DNA of 10,398 nt. Source: Spartobacteria bacterium. GTDB lineage: Bacteria > Verrucomicrobiota > Verrucomicrobiia > Chthoniobacterales > UBA6821. Positions 1-5,896 of this stretch are shown here, piece by piece. Position 1 is the stretch's first letter, and each line of letters starts with the position of its first letter. Below the pieces are notes generated by a model. The model was given only the letters and a program-made list of their open reading frames with translations. It was not told where the DNA came from and searched no databases. The position numbers and the translations under genes are program-made. The stretch spans positions 1 through 10,398 of the forward strand of contig CANIBV010000055.1 in assembly GCA_947466005.1 (NCBI GenBank), read 5' to 3'.

Positions 1-753
1 GGACGCTGTATCACCGAGGATCTCGGCATCAAGCTCGAGAACATCACCCTTGAGGACCTCGGTCGTGCGAAGCACATCACCGTCGACAAGGAGAACACCA
101 CCATCGTCGAAGGATCCGGCAAGAGCTCTGATATCCAGGGCCGCGTCGGTCAGATCCGTCGCCAGATCGAGGAGACCACCAGCGATTACGACCGTGAGAA
201 GCTCCAGGAGCGTCTCGCCAAGCTTGCAGGCGGTGTCGCCGTCATCAACGTCGGTGCAGCCACCGAGACCGAGATGAAGGAGAAGAAGGCCCGCGTCGAA
301 GACGCCCTTCACGCCACCCGTGCGGCAGTCGAGGAGGGTATCGTCCCAGGCGGCGGTGTCGCTCTCATCCGCGCTCAGAAGGTGCTCGACACCCTCAAGC
401 TTGAAGGTGACGAACTCGTCGGCCTTGAGATCATCCGTCGTGCCGTCGAGGCTCCTCTCCGCCAGCTTGTTGCCAATGCAGGCAAGGAAGGCGCACTCGT
501 CGTCCAGGAAGTCAAGAAGGGCAAGGGCAACGAAGGTTACAACGTCGCCACCGGCGAATACGTCGACCTCGTGAAGGCTGGCATCGTCGATCCGACGAAG
601 GTCACCCGTAGCGCCCTGCAGAACGCCGCTTCCATCAGCGGACTCCTCCTCACCACCGAGGCCGTCATCGCTGACGCCCCCGAGAAGGAGAAGGGTCCAG
701 CCATGCCTCCGGGCGGTGGCGGAATGGGCGGTATGGGTGGTATGGACTACTAA
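1..753 (+). CDS. groEL: Chaperonin GroEL (Hsp60), C-terminal part, truncated by window start
   Basis: GroEL forms the two stacked heptameric rings of the ATP-dependent cytosolic protein-folding chamber, with GroES as lid. Only the last 250 residues are in the window; the frame is open from base 1, so the start lies upstream. What remains is the end of the apical domain (ITEDLGIKLENITLEDLG at about residues 4-21), the intermediate segment with RQIEETTSDYDREKLQER and LAGGVAVINVGAATE, and the equatorial domain with ARVEDALHATRAAVEEG, VPGGGVAL and DPTKVTRSAL. These match bacterial GroEL almost residue for residue. The tail is a flexible Gly-Met repeat ending GGMGGMGGMDY, typical of the family. 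Codon use is strongly biased to GTC, ATC, CGT and CTC, as expected for a highly expressed gene. Any groES would be upstream, outside the window. An intrinsic terminator follows 37 bases after the stop. Confidence 0.98.
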   Translation, partial: GRCITEDLGIKLENITLEDLGRAKHITVDKENTTIVEGSGKSSDIQGRVGQIRRQIEETTSDYDREKLQERLAKLAGGVAVINVGAATETEMKEKKARVEDALHATRAAVEEGIVPGGGVALIRAQKVLDTLKLEGDELVGLEIIRRAVEAPLRQLVANAGKEGALVVQEVKKGKGNEGYNVATGEYVDLVKAGIVDPTKVTRSALQNAASISGLLLTTEAVIADAPEKEKGPAMPPGGGGMGGMGGMDY

Positions 754-789
754 GTCCGACTCCCACGCTTCTCAAAGAAGTTATAGCAG

Positions 790-819
790 CAGCCGGGTCA
801 GAAATGACCCGGCTGTTTT
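790..819 (+). terminator. Intrinsic terminator of groEL
   Basis: A perfect stem with arms at 790-800 (CAGCCGGGTCA) and 805-815 (TGACCCGGCTG) encloses a GAAA loop. The T-run TTTT at 816-819 follows directly. It lies shortly after the groEL stop and before the toxin-antitoxin genes, so it most likely ends the groEL transcript. Confidence 0.9.
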
Positions 820-938
820 GCGTTCAGCGTTGGAGAGGGTTTTGGACTATAGGCTTTTAGGCTAAGCCTGAGCCACAGGCGAAATATGTCATTTCCGAAA
901 AAGTTGCCCTCTTGCTGTACTAGGGTTAACTTCAAACC

Positions 939-1160
939 ATGATTCAGACTATCGAGGCTGTGATTGACGAGCAGGGAGGTGTTCATCTGATGGAGAACAT
1001 TCATCTGGATCGCAGTCATCGTGCCTTGGTGACGATCCTTGCCGAGGAGCCGTCCATGGATCGTCGCGAGACTGCCCTGCTGAGTGAGGCCGCCTTAGCC
1101 GCAGACTGGAACCGCCCCGAGGAGGACGCCGCATGGTCGCACCTACAGCAGGTTCGGTAG
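939..1160 (+). CDS. Probable antitoxin of a PemK/MazF-type toxin-antitoxin pair
   Basis: A 73-residue acidic protein whose reading frame overlaps the start of a MazF-like toxin by 28 bases, the classic antitoxin-first arrangement. The N-terminal half (IEAVIDEQGGVHLMENIHL) has the short beta-strand pattern of swapped-hairpin/AbrB-like or DUF-type antitoxin N-termini. The C-terminal half (ETALLSEAALAADWNRPEED, then AWSHLQ) resembles the toxin-binding tail of small antitoxins found beside MazF-like toxins in cyanobacteria and related genomes; that resemblance is from memory. It would neutralise the toxin by direct binding and probably repress the operon. The start is the first ATG in the frame. 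No strong Shine-Dalgarno is visible before it (only AGGG at 922-925, 13 bases upstream), in contrast to the toxin. The exact antitoxin family is uncertain. Confidence 0.75.
   Translation: MIQTIEAVIDEQGGVHLMENIHLDRSHRALVTILAEEPSMDRRETALLSEAALAADWNRPEEDAAWSHLQQVR
1119..1125 (+). promoter_or_regulatory. Strong internal ribosome binding site of the mazF-like toxin
   Basis: GAGGAGG lies 7 bases before the toxin ATG at 1133, inside the antitoxin reading frame where it encodes part of the Pro-Glu-Glu-Asp segment. It fixes the toxin start and suggests the toxin can be translated independently of, or coupled to, the antitoxin. Confidence 0.7.
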
Positions 1161-1471
1161 TCCTTGTTCCGTTTCCCTTTTCGGACCTTTCTCATTCCAA
1201 GAGAAGGCCCGCAGTCGTGCTTGCGAATTCAGGGAAAGGTGATTGGATCCTTTGCCAACTCACAAGCAGGTCGTATGCCGATGAACGTGCCGTGGAGTTG
1301 ACGGATCGCGATTTCTTAAGCGGAGGTCTCCGTGTCACCAGTTACGCTCGACCTGGCAAACTCTTCACCGCACATGAAGGACTCTTTATTTCTGAAGAGG
1401 GTATCCTAATGCCTGGGGTGCTCCAGCGCATCACTGACCGAATCTGTTCGTTGTTGGATCCCCGGAAATGA
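1133..1471 (+). CDS. PemK/MazF family toxin (endoribonuclease)
   Basis: A 112-residue protein of the usual length for MazF/PemK/CcdB-fold toxins. These cleave single-stranded mRNA at short sequence motifs and stop growth when the antitoxin is lost. The N-terminus carries the family signature: GSVVLVPFPFSDL at residues 7-19, then SKRRPAVVLAN at 22-32, with the conserved Arg-Pro before the second strand. A Thr-Ser pair (QLTSRS, 42-47) sits where MazF proteins have their catalytic Thr/Ser. The C-terminus (GVLQRITDRICSLL) forms the expected last helix. The ATG is preceded by GAGGAGG at 7-base spacing and lies within the antitoxin gene, so the two are co-translated. The 3' end overlaps the end of a minus-strand ORF by 41 bases. 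RNA target specificity cannot be read from the sequence. Confidence 0.88.
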   Translation: MVAPTAGSVVLVPFPFSDLSHSKRRPAVVLANSGKGDWILCQLTSRSYADERAVELTDRDFLSGGLRVTSYARPGKLFTAHEGLFISEEGILMPGVLQRITDRICSLLDPRK

Positions 1472-1739
1472 TCTGATTTAGGAGTGACGAGAGAGCGTCA
1501 CCACGCCGCTGCCGAGTCTCCTGCCAATCGAGCGATGTACCATCATGGTGAAGCCCTTCCAACTGCCGAAGGACTTCACCCAGTTCCCAGTTTTCGGTGC
1601 TGGAATTCTGGATGGCTTGCCAGTCGTTGAGGTATTCCATGAATGTGTGGATTCGATGGCTTCCCTGTCGGTCTGCATGGAATAACTCGGTGCCATAAGA
1701 GTTAATCAACACCCAATTCGGCCAATATCGAGCCTTCAT
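1431..1739 (-). CDS. Hypothetical protein, second gene of a minus-strand pair
   Basis: A 102-residue ORF with ATG at 1739, ending with TGA inside the 3' end of the MazF-like gene, so the two genes converge and overlap by 41 bases. It begins 12 bases after the stop of the upstream minus-strand gene, which suggests an operon. The sequence (YWPNWVLINSYGTELFHADR near the N-terminus, then a Trp-rich acidic stretch NDWQAIQNSSTENWELGEVL) has the balanced composition of a folded soluble protein. It shows no signal peptide, membrane segment or motif I recognise. The last 20 or so residues, over the overlap, look less constrained. I do not recognise the family; it could also be a decayed gene. Confidence 0.5.
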   Translation of the reverse strand: MKARYWPNWVLINSYGTELFHADRQGSHRIHTFMEYLNDWQAIQNSSTENWELGEVLRQLEGLHHDGTSLDWQETRQRRGDALSSLLNQIISGDPTTNRFGQ

Positions 1740-1751
1740 CCAAGCGCCTGT

Positions 1752-2087
1752 TCAATTTCCTCTTTCCGCCTCATGGGGTATTGGGAGGATGCTGAGAGGT
1801 TCAAAGCTTCCACCTGGTGCATCCGCGTGACGCTCCTGTTTCAAACGAAAGACCCGCTTTGTCACGGCAGAGTAGTTCTCAGGATCAGGAACATTCGACC
1901 ATCCGAGTGCATGAAAGACCCTCGACGTGGAGTCCCAGACCGCAAGCGGCACAGTCCTTCCCCGTCCTTGATACCAGGCCCCGTCGATCAAGGCCTTCTC
2001 AGGAATAACCCCCTTCTGGCTCCGTCCATGCCATCGGAGGAGGATATTCTGTCGCGCAGCGATGGACTTGGCCGGACTCCGGGCCAT
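1752..2087 (-). CDS. Hypothetical protein, first gene of a minus-strand pair
   Basis: The frame is open from an ATG at 2183, but I place the start at the ATG at 2087. That ATG is preceded by GGGGAGG one base upstream, and a TATAAT box lies at 2147-2142, downstream of the longer start. This gives 111 residues. The body (HGRSQKGVIPEKALIDGAWY, then a Gly-Arg-Gly-Arg turn and VPLAVWDSTSRVFHALGW) alternates strands and turns like a small beta-rich domain. It is followed by DPENYSAVTKRVFRLKQE and a Pro-rich tail. The sequence reads as genuine protein, with conserved-looking Trp and Gly positions. I cannot name the family and infer no function. It lies 12 bases upstream of the next minus-strand ORF and is divergent from the 2313 gene. 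Confidence 0.6.
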   Translation of the reverse strand: MARSPAKSIAARQNILLRWHGRSQKGVIPEKALIDGAWYQGRGRTVPLAVWDSTSRVFHALGWSNVPDPENYSAVTKRVFRLKQERHADAPGGSFEPLSILPIPHEAERGN

Positions 2088-2141
2088 GCCTCCCCTGCGC
2101 CCTGTCGAAATGGAACTGACTCGAGCCTTCATAGGTTGCAT

Positions 2142-2147
2142 ATTATA
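2142..2147 (-). promoter_or_regulatory. Candidate -10 box for the minus-strand hypothetical pair
   Basis: Read on the minus strand this is a perfect TATAAT, placing the transcription start near 2135, about 48 bases before the preferred ATG at 2087. No good -35 box is present at 16-18 bases; the nearest TTGCAT is only 13 bases upstream. The call therefore rests on the -10 match and the position. The same bases give TATTAT on the plus strand. Confidence 0.35.
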
Positions 2148-2312
2148 CAAAGGCCCTTCGTATGCAAGCGGGGAACAAACCAAGGTGCCCCTTATAAGAG
2201 ATAGAGTCGGCGCCTTCTTTCCTTTAATAAGGAAGACCCTAAATCTGCAGTCCCTGTCGACCTACCATCCTTTTGACTTGCCGTCCGGATGGGCAAAGAA
2301 TGCGATCCACCC

Positions 2313-2606
2313 ATGCACGCCGTCATACGCCACTACCACTTCGATCCCAAGGACAGTAAGGAGATCGCCGAGAAGCTTACCAACGGCTTCATGCCGATCA
2401 TGAAGAATGCCAAGGGGTTTGTCCGCTACTACTGGCTCGATAACGGAAAGGGCGAGGGAGCCTCGTTCAGTCTTTTCGGTAGCCGGGAAGAGGCGGAGGC
2501 CTCGGTACCTCTGGCCGTCGAGTGGGTTCACGAGAACTTCACGGCCTCCCAGATCATGAAGCAGAAGCCTGAAGTCATCGAGGGGACCGTGGTCGCCCAC
2601 GATTGA
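2313..2606 (+). CDS. Small dimeric alpha/beta-barrel (antibiotic monooxygenase-like) protein
   Basis: A 97-residue protein starting MHAVIRHYHFDPKD. It has the ferredoxin-like beta-alpha-beta pattern of the ABM/dimeric alpha-beta barrel superfamily: an N-terminal strand (AVIRHYHF), a helix (SKEIAEKLTNGFMPIMKNA), a strand pair with GFVRYYWLDNG and GASFSLFGS, then a helix beginning with EEAEASVPLAVEWVHENF. Such proteins form small dimers. Some are heme- or quinone-acting monooxygenases, but many stand-alone members have no known substrate and I assign none here. An in-frame ATG at 2289 would add eight residues. The family normally starts at the strand MHAVIR, and neither ATG has a clear Shine-Dalgarno. 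A cupin gene follows 58 bases later on the same strand. Confidence 0.8.
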   Translation: MHAVIRHYHFDPKDSKEIAEKLTNGFMPIMKNAKGFVRYYWLDNGKGEGASFSLFGSREEAEASVPLAVEWVHENFTASQIMKQKPEVIEGTVVAHD

Positions 2607-2664
2607 TTGCCACGCTGATCATGGGTCCAATAAGCATCGGTTATTTCTCCACAATACTCATGTC

Positions 2665-3135
2665 ATGACCACGATACCCGTCATTCACGTTCCACAAGGT
2701 TCAGGGAAATCCTTCTGGGGTCCGGGCGGTGACCGCTACCGCTTCCTGATCACGGGGGAAACCAGCGGTGGCTCCTGTTTTATCGTGGAGTGCCTGGTGC
2801 CGCCGGGCGGTGGACCTCCGATGCACACCCATCTCCGGGAGGATGAATGTTTCTATCTCCTGGAAGGGGAGTTGGAGATCGAGGTGGGGGGCAAGAGGGT
2901 CGATGTCCGGGCTGGAGATTTCGTCCATGCACCGCGTGGGGTTCCCCACACCTATCGCAACACGGGATCAGGCCACGCCAAGATGATCGCAACCTTCACC
3001 CCGGCTGGGATGGAGGGGTGGTTTGAGAAGACGTTGGATCCTGTTGGGAAGGGAGAGGAGGTGCCGCCGCCGCCAAGTCCCGGAATGGTCCAGCGCATGC
3101 TGGATGCAGGGCCTGAGTTCGGCGTCGAATGGTGA
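2665..3135 (+). CDS. Single-domain cupin protein
   Basis: A 156-residue soluble protein with one complete cupin_2 domain. Motif 1 fits G(X)5HXH(X)4E(X)6G exactly, with His54, His56 and Glu61. Motif 2 fits G(X)5PXG(X)2H(X)3N, from Gly84 through His95 to Asn99. The three His and one Glu form the metal site of the family, so the protein probably binds Fe, Mn or Zn. The barrel is followed by FTPAGMEGWFEKTLD and a short PPPP linker, common in cupins annotated as quercetin-dioxygenase-like. That annotation does not establish a substrate. It could be a dioxygenase, isomerase or binding protein. It lies 58 bases after the ABM-like gene and may share its transcript. Confidence 0.9.
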   Translation: MTTIPVIHVPQGSGKSFWGPGGDRYRFLITGETSGGSCFIVECLVPPGGGPPMHTHLREDECFYLLEGELEIEVGGKRVDVRAGDFVHAPRGVPHTYRNTGSGHAKMIATFTPAGMEGWFEKTLDPVGKGEEVPPPPSPGMVQRMLDAGPEFGVEW

Positions 3136-3199
3136 TGTCCAAGGGATTGATCCGGAGAGCCGTTCTCCAAAGGACTTAGGCCTACCCTGATTGCAAAAC

Positions 3200-3283
3200 A
3201 TGAGGAGGCTCACCGCAGTGATAGGATTTGTTGCTGCTGCGGCAACTCTGCAGTCCGTATCCCTGGCCGGAATCGGTCAATAA
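3200..3283 (+). CDS. Short signal-peptide-like ORF, possibly the severed 5' end of the next gene
   Basis: ATG at 3200 opens a 27-codon frame that reads like a complete secretory signal: two Arg at the N-terminus, a hydrophobic core (LTAVIGFVAAAATL) and a small-residue cleavage region (SVSLAG), then TAA at 3281-3283. It is in the same frame as the racemase-family ORF that starts six bases after the TAA. One stop codon therefore separates a signal peptide from a 322-codon ORF. It may be a broken gene start, a remnant of a lost secreted protein, or a chance ORF. No Shine-Dalgarno is evident. Confidence 0.35.
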   Translation: MRRLTAVIGFVAAAATLQSVSLAGIGQ

Positions 3284-3328
3284 TCATCCTTGCATCCCGT
3301 CACTCCATCCCTGAGCAATGAGGAGTTC

Positions 3329-4258
3329 ATGGATACCGGTTCAACCATAGGAGGCATTTCGGGGAAGGAAATCTTCATTCCCAACGTTGCTGCTCCTCCG
3401 ATTCCGTTCATCGTCCCTCCGGGAATTGTTTGCAATGGATCGAAGGCGGCGGCATTCGAGGGCATTGATTTGTCCACCGGTTACCCGGACGCCTGCAGTT
3501 TCAAGAAGAAGTTCGGGCTCCTCACTCCGGCCACGAATACGGCCATGGAATACGATCTCTGGAGCATCATCTTCAATAATCAGGGTGCCGACGGCCTCGA
3601 CGGGGTGGGACTGCACACGACCACCGTGCTCACTCCCAAACCCGATGTAGGCACAGCGGAGGGGTTGGAAAACTTCAAGCGTCAGTTCCTTGGCGGTGTG
3701 AAGACATCGGTCAACAACGCCCTTCTTGCAGCCCCTCAGTATTTGATTATGGGGATCAGTCTTGAGCACATTCTCTCCGGCCTTCCGGCCATCCACGCCG
3801 CGATGGACGAGATCCAGACCTACTCGAATCTCTCCTGGACCGTTTGGCAGGATGCGGCCAAGGCAGCCCTCAAGTCCTACGGGGCCAAAAGAATCGGGCT
3901 CCTCACCCCTTGGGAGAAGCTGGGAAACGCCTCCGCCGTGAAGATGTTCGAGGACATGGGGGTTGAGGTCGTGGCTACCGCGGGTTTCTCCTGCGGAAAC
4001 ATCCAGCACATCGCCCACATCCCCGACTGGGCAAAGGAGAAGGCGGTGCTCGAATTGCTGGCAACCAAGGAGAACAAGCTCGACGCCGTCGTCCAGTGCG
4101 GAACGAACATGAGCATGATGAGGGTCACTGAAAAACTGGAGCCCAAGCTCGGCATCCCGATCCTGGCCATCAATCCCACGATTTTCTGGCACGCACTGAG
4201 GGAGAACGGCTTCAAAAACCCCTTGGTCAAATCAGGACGCTTGCTGAGGGAATTTTAA
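3329..4258 (+). CDS. Asp/Glu racemase superfamily protein (maleate isomerase / arylmalonate decarboxylase-like)
   Basis: About 309 residues from the ATG at 3329, which follows GAGGAG at 3320-3325 (short 3-base spacing); a TTG at 3290 would add 13 residues. The catalytic domain begins near residue 60 with FGLLTPATNTAMEYD, the N-terminal signature of maleate cis-trans isomerases. The second half-domain starts RIGLLTPWEK and continues to VVQCGTNMSM, where Cys257 is the C-terminal catalytic Cys. It then has PKLGIPILAINPTIFWHALR, highly similar in layout to AMDase and maleate isomerase. The first-domain position that carries Cys in maleate isomerase reads MGISLE here, so only one catalytic Cys is present, as in arylmalonate decarboxylase. 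Reactions in this family include cis-trans isomerisation, racemisation and decarboxylation of small dicarboxylates; the substrate here is unknown. The first 55 or so residues are an unusual Pro/Ile-rich extension. The gene converges with minus-strand sequence just downstream. Confidence 0.82.
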   Translation: MDTGSTIGGISGKEIFIPNVAAPPIPFIVPPGIVCNGSKAAAFEGIDLSTGYPDACSFKKKFGLLTPATNTAMEYDLWSIIFNNQGADGLDGVGLHTTTVLTPKPDVGTAEGLENFKRQFLGGVKTSVNNALLAAPQYLIMGISLEHILSGLPAIHAAMDEIQTYSNLSWTVWQDAAKAALKSYGAKRIGLLTPWEKLGNASAVKMFEDMGVEVVATAGFSCGNIQHIAHIPDWAKEKAVLELLATKENKLDAVVQCGTNMSMMRVTEKLEPKLGIPILAINPTIFWHALRENGFKNPLVKSGRLLREF

Positions 4259-4271
4259 CTCGGCACTCATA

Positions 4272-4415
4272 TCACTCAGAGGACACGTTCAGTAGCACAT
4301 CACCCTTCTCCTTGTTCTCCGGGACCGCTGCGATCCGCTTCTCCAGATCAATAAACGACGAAACCCCAGCGCTAACCTCTGGCGTTATTTTTGGTACTTC
4401 CCGGTGAACTCTATG
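4272..4415 (-). pseudogene. Orphan coding-like fragment, 3' remnant of an unidentified gene
   Basis: On the minus strand a frame runs from just after an in-frame TAG (4416-4418) to TGA at 4274-4272 without an ATG or GTG near its start. The 47 codons read like a protein C-terminus: REVPKITPEVSAGVSSFIDL, then EKRIAAVPENKEKGDVLLNV and a short acidic end. Composition and hydrophobic spacing look coding. With no start, and a 5' end that overlaps the end of the HEPN gene in another frame, it is best seen as a remnant. I do not recognise the parent family. Confidence 0.35.
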
Positions 4416-4765
4416 CTAAAGGCCTTGGCGGCATTCAGGGCTGTCTGCGCCATTTCCTTGGTGGCGCTTTCACCCGGGTAACGATACTCAACCGCATAGG
4501 CCACAAGTTTTTGAAAACTTGATCTGAAAGCTTCCCAGAGTGGATGAATGGGAAGTGTAAGATCCAGAAGGTGATTGAGATCATGTGTTCTGGAAAAATC
4601 CCGTCCAGTTTCACTAAGTGCCGCTTTCAGAAGTTTCTCCACACATTGCTGGGCATGAAAGCAGACCGCATCGTTATTGGGATCTTTCTTGGCACGCATT
4701 TCACGGCCGGCGGTTGCCAGATCAGCCGAGGCCTTCTCAATCCACTCAGCTGTGAGCGGATTCAT
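4385..4765 (-). CDS. HEPN domain protein, partner of an MNT nucleotidyltransferase
   Basis: A 126-residue all-helical protein of the HEPN family (PF05168 type). Its signature is NDAVCFHAQQCVEKLLKAAL at residues 31-50, followed by RTHDLNHLLDL at 59-69 and AVEYRYPGE at 91-99. It overlaps the 3' end of an MNT nucleotidyltransferase gene by 20 bases, so the two are co-translated. In such pairs the HEPN protein is typically an RNase toxin and the MNT enzyme its antitoxin, which in the characterised MntA/HepT system adds AMP to a HEPN tyrosine. The only Rx4-6H match is Arg55-x5-His61, in the middle of the protein. The C-terminal RxxxxH of classic HepT toxins is not seen and EYRYPG occupies that area, so RNase activity is uncertain. 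Confidence 0.85.
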   Translation of the reverse strand: MNPLTAEWIEKASADLATAGREMRAKKDPNNDAVCFHAQQCVEKLLKAALSETGRDFSRTHDLNHLLDLTLPIHPLWEAFRSSFQKLVAYAVEYRYPGESATKEMAQTALNAAKAFSIEFTGKYQK

Positions 4766-5066
4766 AGAGCACCTGGCCGTTCATCACCACATTGCGGATA
4801 AAGGGATCTCCGAGGCTCAGGCGTTCCTCGAGCTTTTCTGGGCTACGGACAAGCAAATCGCAAGGGAAGGGGAGTCGGATGGATTCCCTTATTGCAGCTG
4901 CGCTCTTTGCGGCCGGTCCTTCGTGTGGCATCACAACCAGAAGATCGACATCGGAGTCTGCCCGCTGTGTCTGGCTTGCATGGGATCCAAAGAGGATAAT
5001 GCGCTTGGGATGAAACTTTTCAGCCACCTCTGCCGCAACTTCTCGGATGTCTTTCAACGAAGCCAT
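4746..5066 (-). CDS. MNT-type minimal nucleotidyltransferase, antitoxin candidate
   Basis: A 106-residue stand-alone nucleotidyltransferase of the DNA polymerase-beta fold. The active-site signature GS-x10-DxD is intact: Gly27-Ser28, then Asp39 and Asp41 in GSHASQTQRADSDVDLLVV. The third metal-binding acid is Asp70 in FPCDLLV. The helix before the first strand (SLKDIREVAAEVAEKFHPKR) is usual for the family. It precedes and overlaps the HEPN gene, the standard MNT-HEPN order. By analogy with MntA it may transfer AMP from ATP to the HEPN partner and so silence it. The start is the only ATG that gives the full N-terminal helix. Confidence 0.87.
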   Translation of the reverse strand: MASLKDIREVAAEVAEKFHPKRIILFGSHASQTQRADSDVDLLVVMPHEGPAAKSAAAIRESIRLPFPCDLLVRSPEKLEERLSLGDPFIRNVVMNGQVLYESAHS

Positions 5067-5153
5067 GCAGGAAAACTAATCCTCCAGACAGTTTCAGGCA
5101 AGCGTCTCGAAGCCATCACCCTCCAAGGCGGATGATTGAGCCCATCCCTTTGC

Positions 5154-5182
5154 CGGCACTTGCCGCCCGGCAAGCAGTGCCG
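5154..5182. other. GC-rich imperfect stem-loop between def and the MNT/HEPN pair
   Basis: CGGCACTTGCCG at 5154-5165 pairs with CGGCAAG plus TGCCG in 5168-5182, leaving a three-base bulge. It lies between the def stop and the mnt start, both on the minus strand. No T-run follows on either strand, so it is not a textbook terminator. It may still mark the transcript end of exbD-def. Confidence 0.4.
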
Positions 5183-5203
5183 CCCATGCTCGTGAACTTC
5201 CGC

Positions 5204-5219
5204 GCCGCTTCCCAGCGGC
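5204..5219. other. Short stem-loop downstream of def
   Basis: GCCGCT (5204-5209) and AGCGGC (5214-5219) form a perfect 6-bp stem with a TCCC loop, 47 bases beyond the def stop on the minus strand. There is no T-tract. It may act together with the neighbouring larger stem at the 3' end of the exbD-def transcript. Confidence 0.35.
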
Positions 5220-5265
5220 TTGGTTCATTCCCTTAAACCCTGTGAATCCTTCCCTGTCTCAGCCC

Positions 5266-5865
5266 CTAAAAGCCAACGGATCGGGCCTGAAACTTGCTCA
5301 AGATCGGTTGATGGGCCGCTCGATCTTCCGCGGGCAGATGATCGATGAAGAGGATGCCGTGGAGGTGGTCGACTTCATGCTGTGCTGCACGGGAGAGGAG
5401 GCCATCGGCCTCAAAATCGAGAAGACTTCCGTCAATGTCCTGGCAGACGATACGGACGCGGGCATGACGTTCCACCTCGTCGTAGATCCCCGGCATGCTA
5501 AGGCACCCCTCTGTTTCGAAGAGTTTCTCATCTCCCACGGGATGGATCTCGGGATTGATCATCACGAGCGGCATCAGCGACTCGACCTCCAGTTCCCGGC
5601 CGTCGATCCATGCCCTGCTGGGGCGATCTTCGAATGCTGGCATGACATCGATCACGGCAAGCTGAAGGGATCGGCCGACCTGATGCGCAGCCAAGCCGCA
5701 ACCATCCTCCTCGTACATGGTGACGATCATCTCCTCGGCCAGCGTGCGGATGGAGTCATCGATCTTCTCCACCTTCTTTCCTTTGCTGCGTAGGGCGGGA
5801 TGGCCGTACTTCACCACCTCAAGAGGTTTGATCTCTGGGGCTTTTGCTTTTTTTGGTCTGCTCAT
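5266..5865 (-). CDS. def: Peptide deformylase
   Basis: Peptide deformylase removes the N-formyl group from nascent proteins in the cytosol, using a catalytic metal (usually Fe2+). All three motifs are present in a protein of about 199 residues: GCGLAAHQ (motif 1, residues 55-62), EGCLS (motif 2, 119-123, with metal ligand Cys121) and QHEVDH (motif 3, 162-167, with ligands His163 and His167 and catalytic Glu164). The frame is open to an ATG at 5931, but that start would overlap exbD by 35 bases. The ATG at 5865 gives MSRPKKAKAPEIKPLEVVKY, leading straight into the family's first strand with a 31-base gap after exbD. It is probably co-transcribed from exbD. A small insertion (RPSRAWIDGRELEVESL) between motifs 1 and 2 is slightly longer than in E. 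coli. Confidence 0.93.
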   Translation of the reverse strand: MSRPKKAKAPEIKPLEVVKYGHPALRSKGKKVEKIDDSIRTLAEEMIVTMYEEDGCGLAAHQVGRSLQLAVIDVMPAFEDRPSRAWIDGRELEVESLMPLVMINPEIHPVGDEKLFETEGCLSMPGIYDEVERHARVRIVCQDIDGSLLDFEADGLLSRAAQHEVDHLHGILFIDHLPAEDRAAHQPILSKFQARSVGF

Positions 5866-5896
5866 CGTCACGGCATCTCTGAGGTTCCTTACTTTC

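Noticed and set aside
904..932. Possible sigma-70 promoter before the antitoxin gene (TTGCCC)
   Set aside because: No acceptable -10 box lies at the right spacing.
3341..4192. Minus-strand ORF of 283 codons opposite the racemase-family gene
   Set aside because: The plus-strand frame has clear family motifs. The antisense frame is open because of GC-biased codons and shows no recognisable domain.
5242..5793. Plus-strand ORF opposite peptide deformylase
   Set aside because: The minus strand carries all three deformylase motifs. The plus frame is an antisense shadow.
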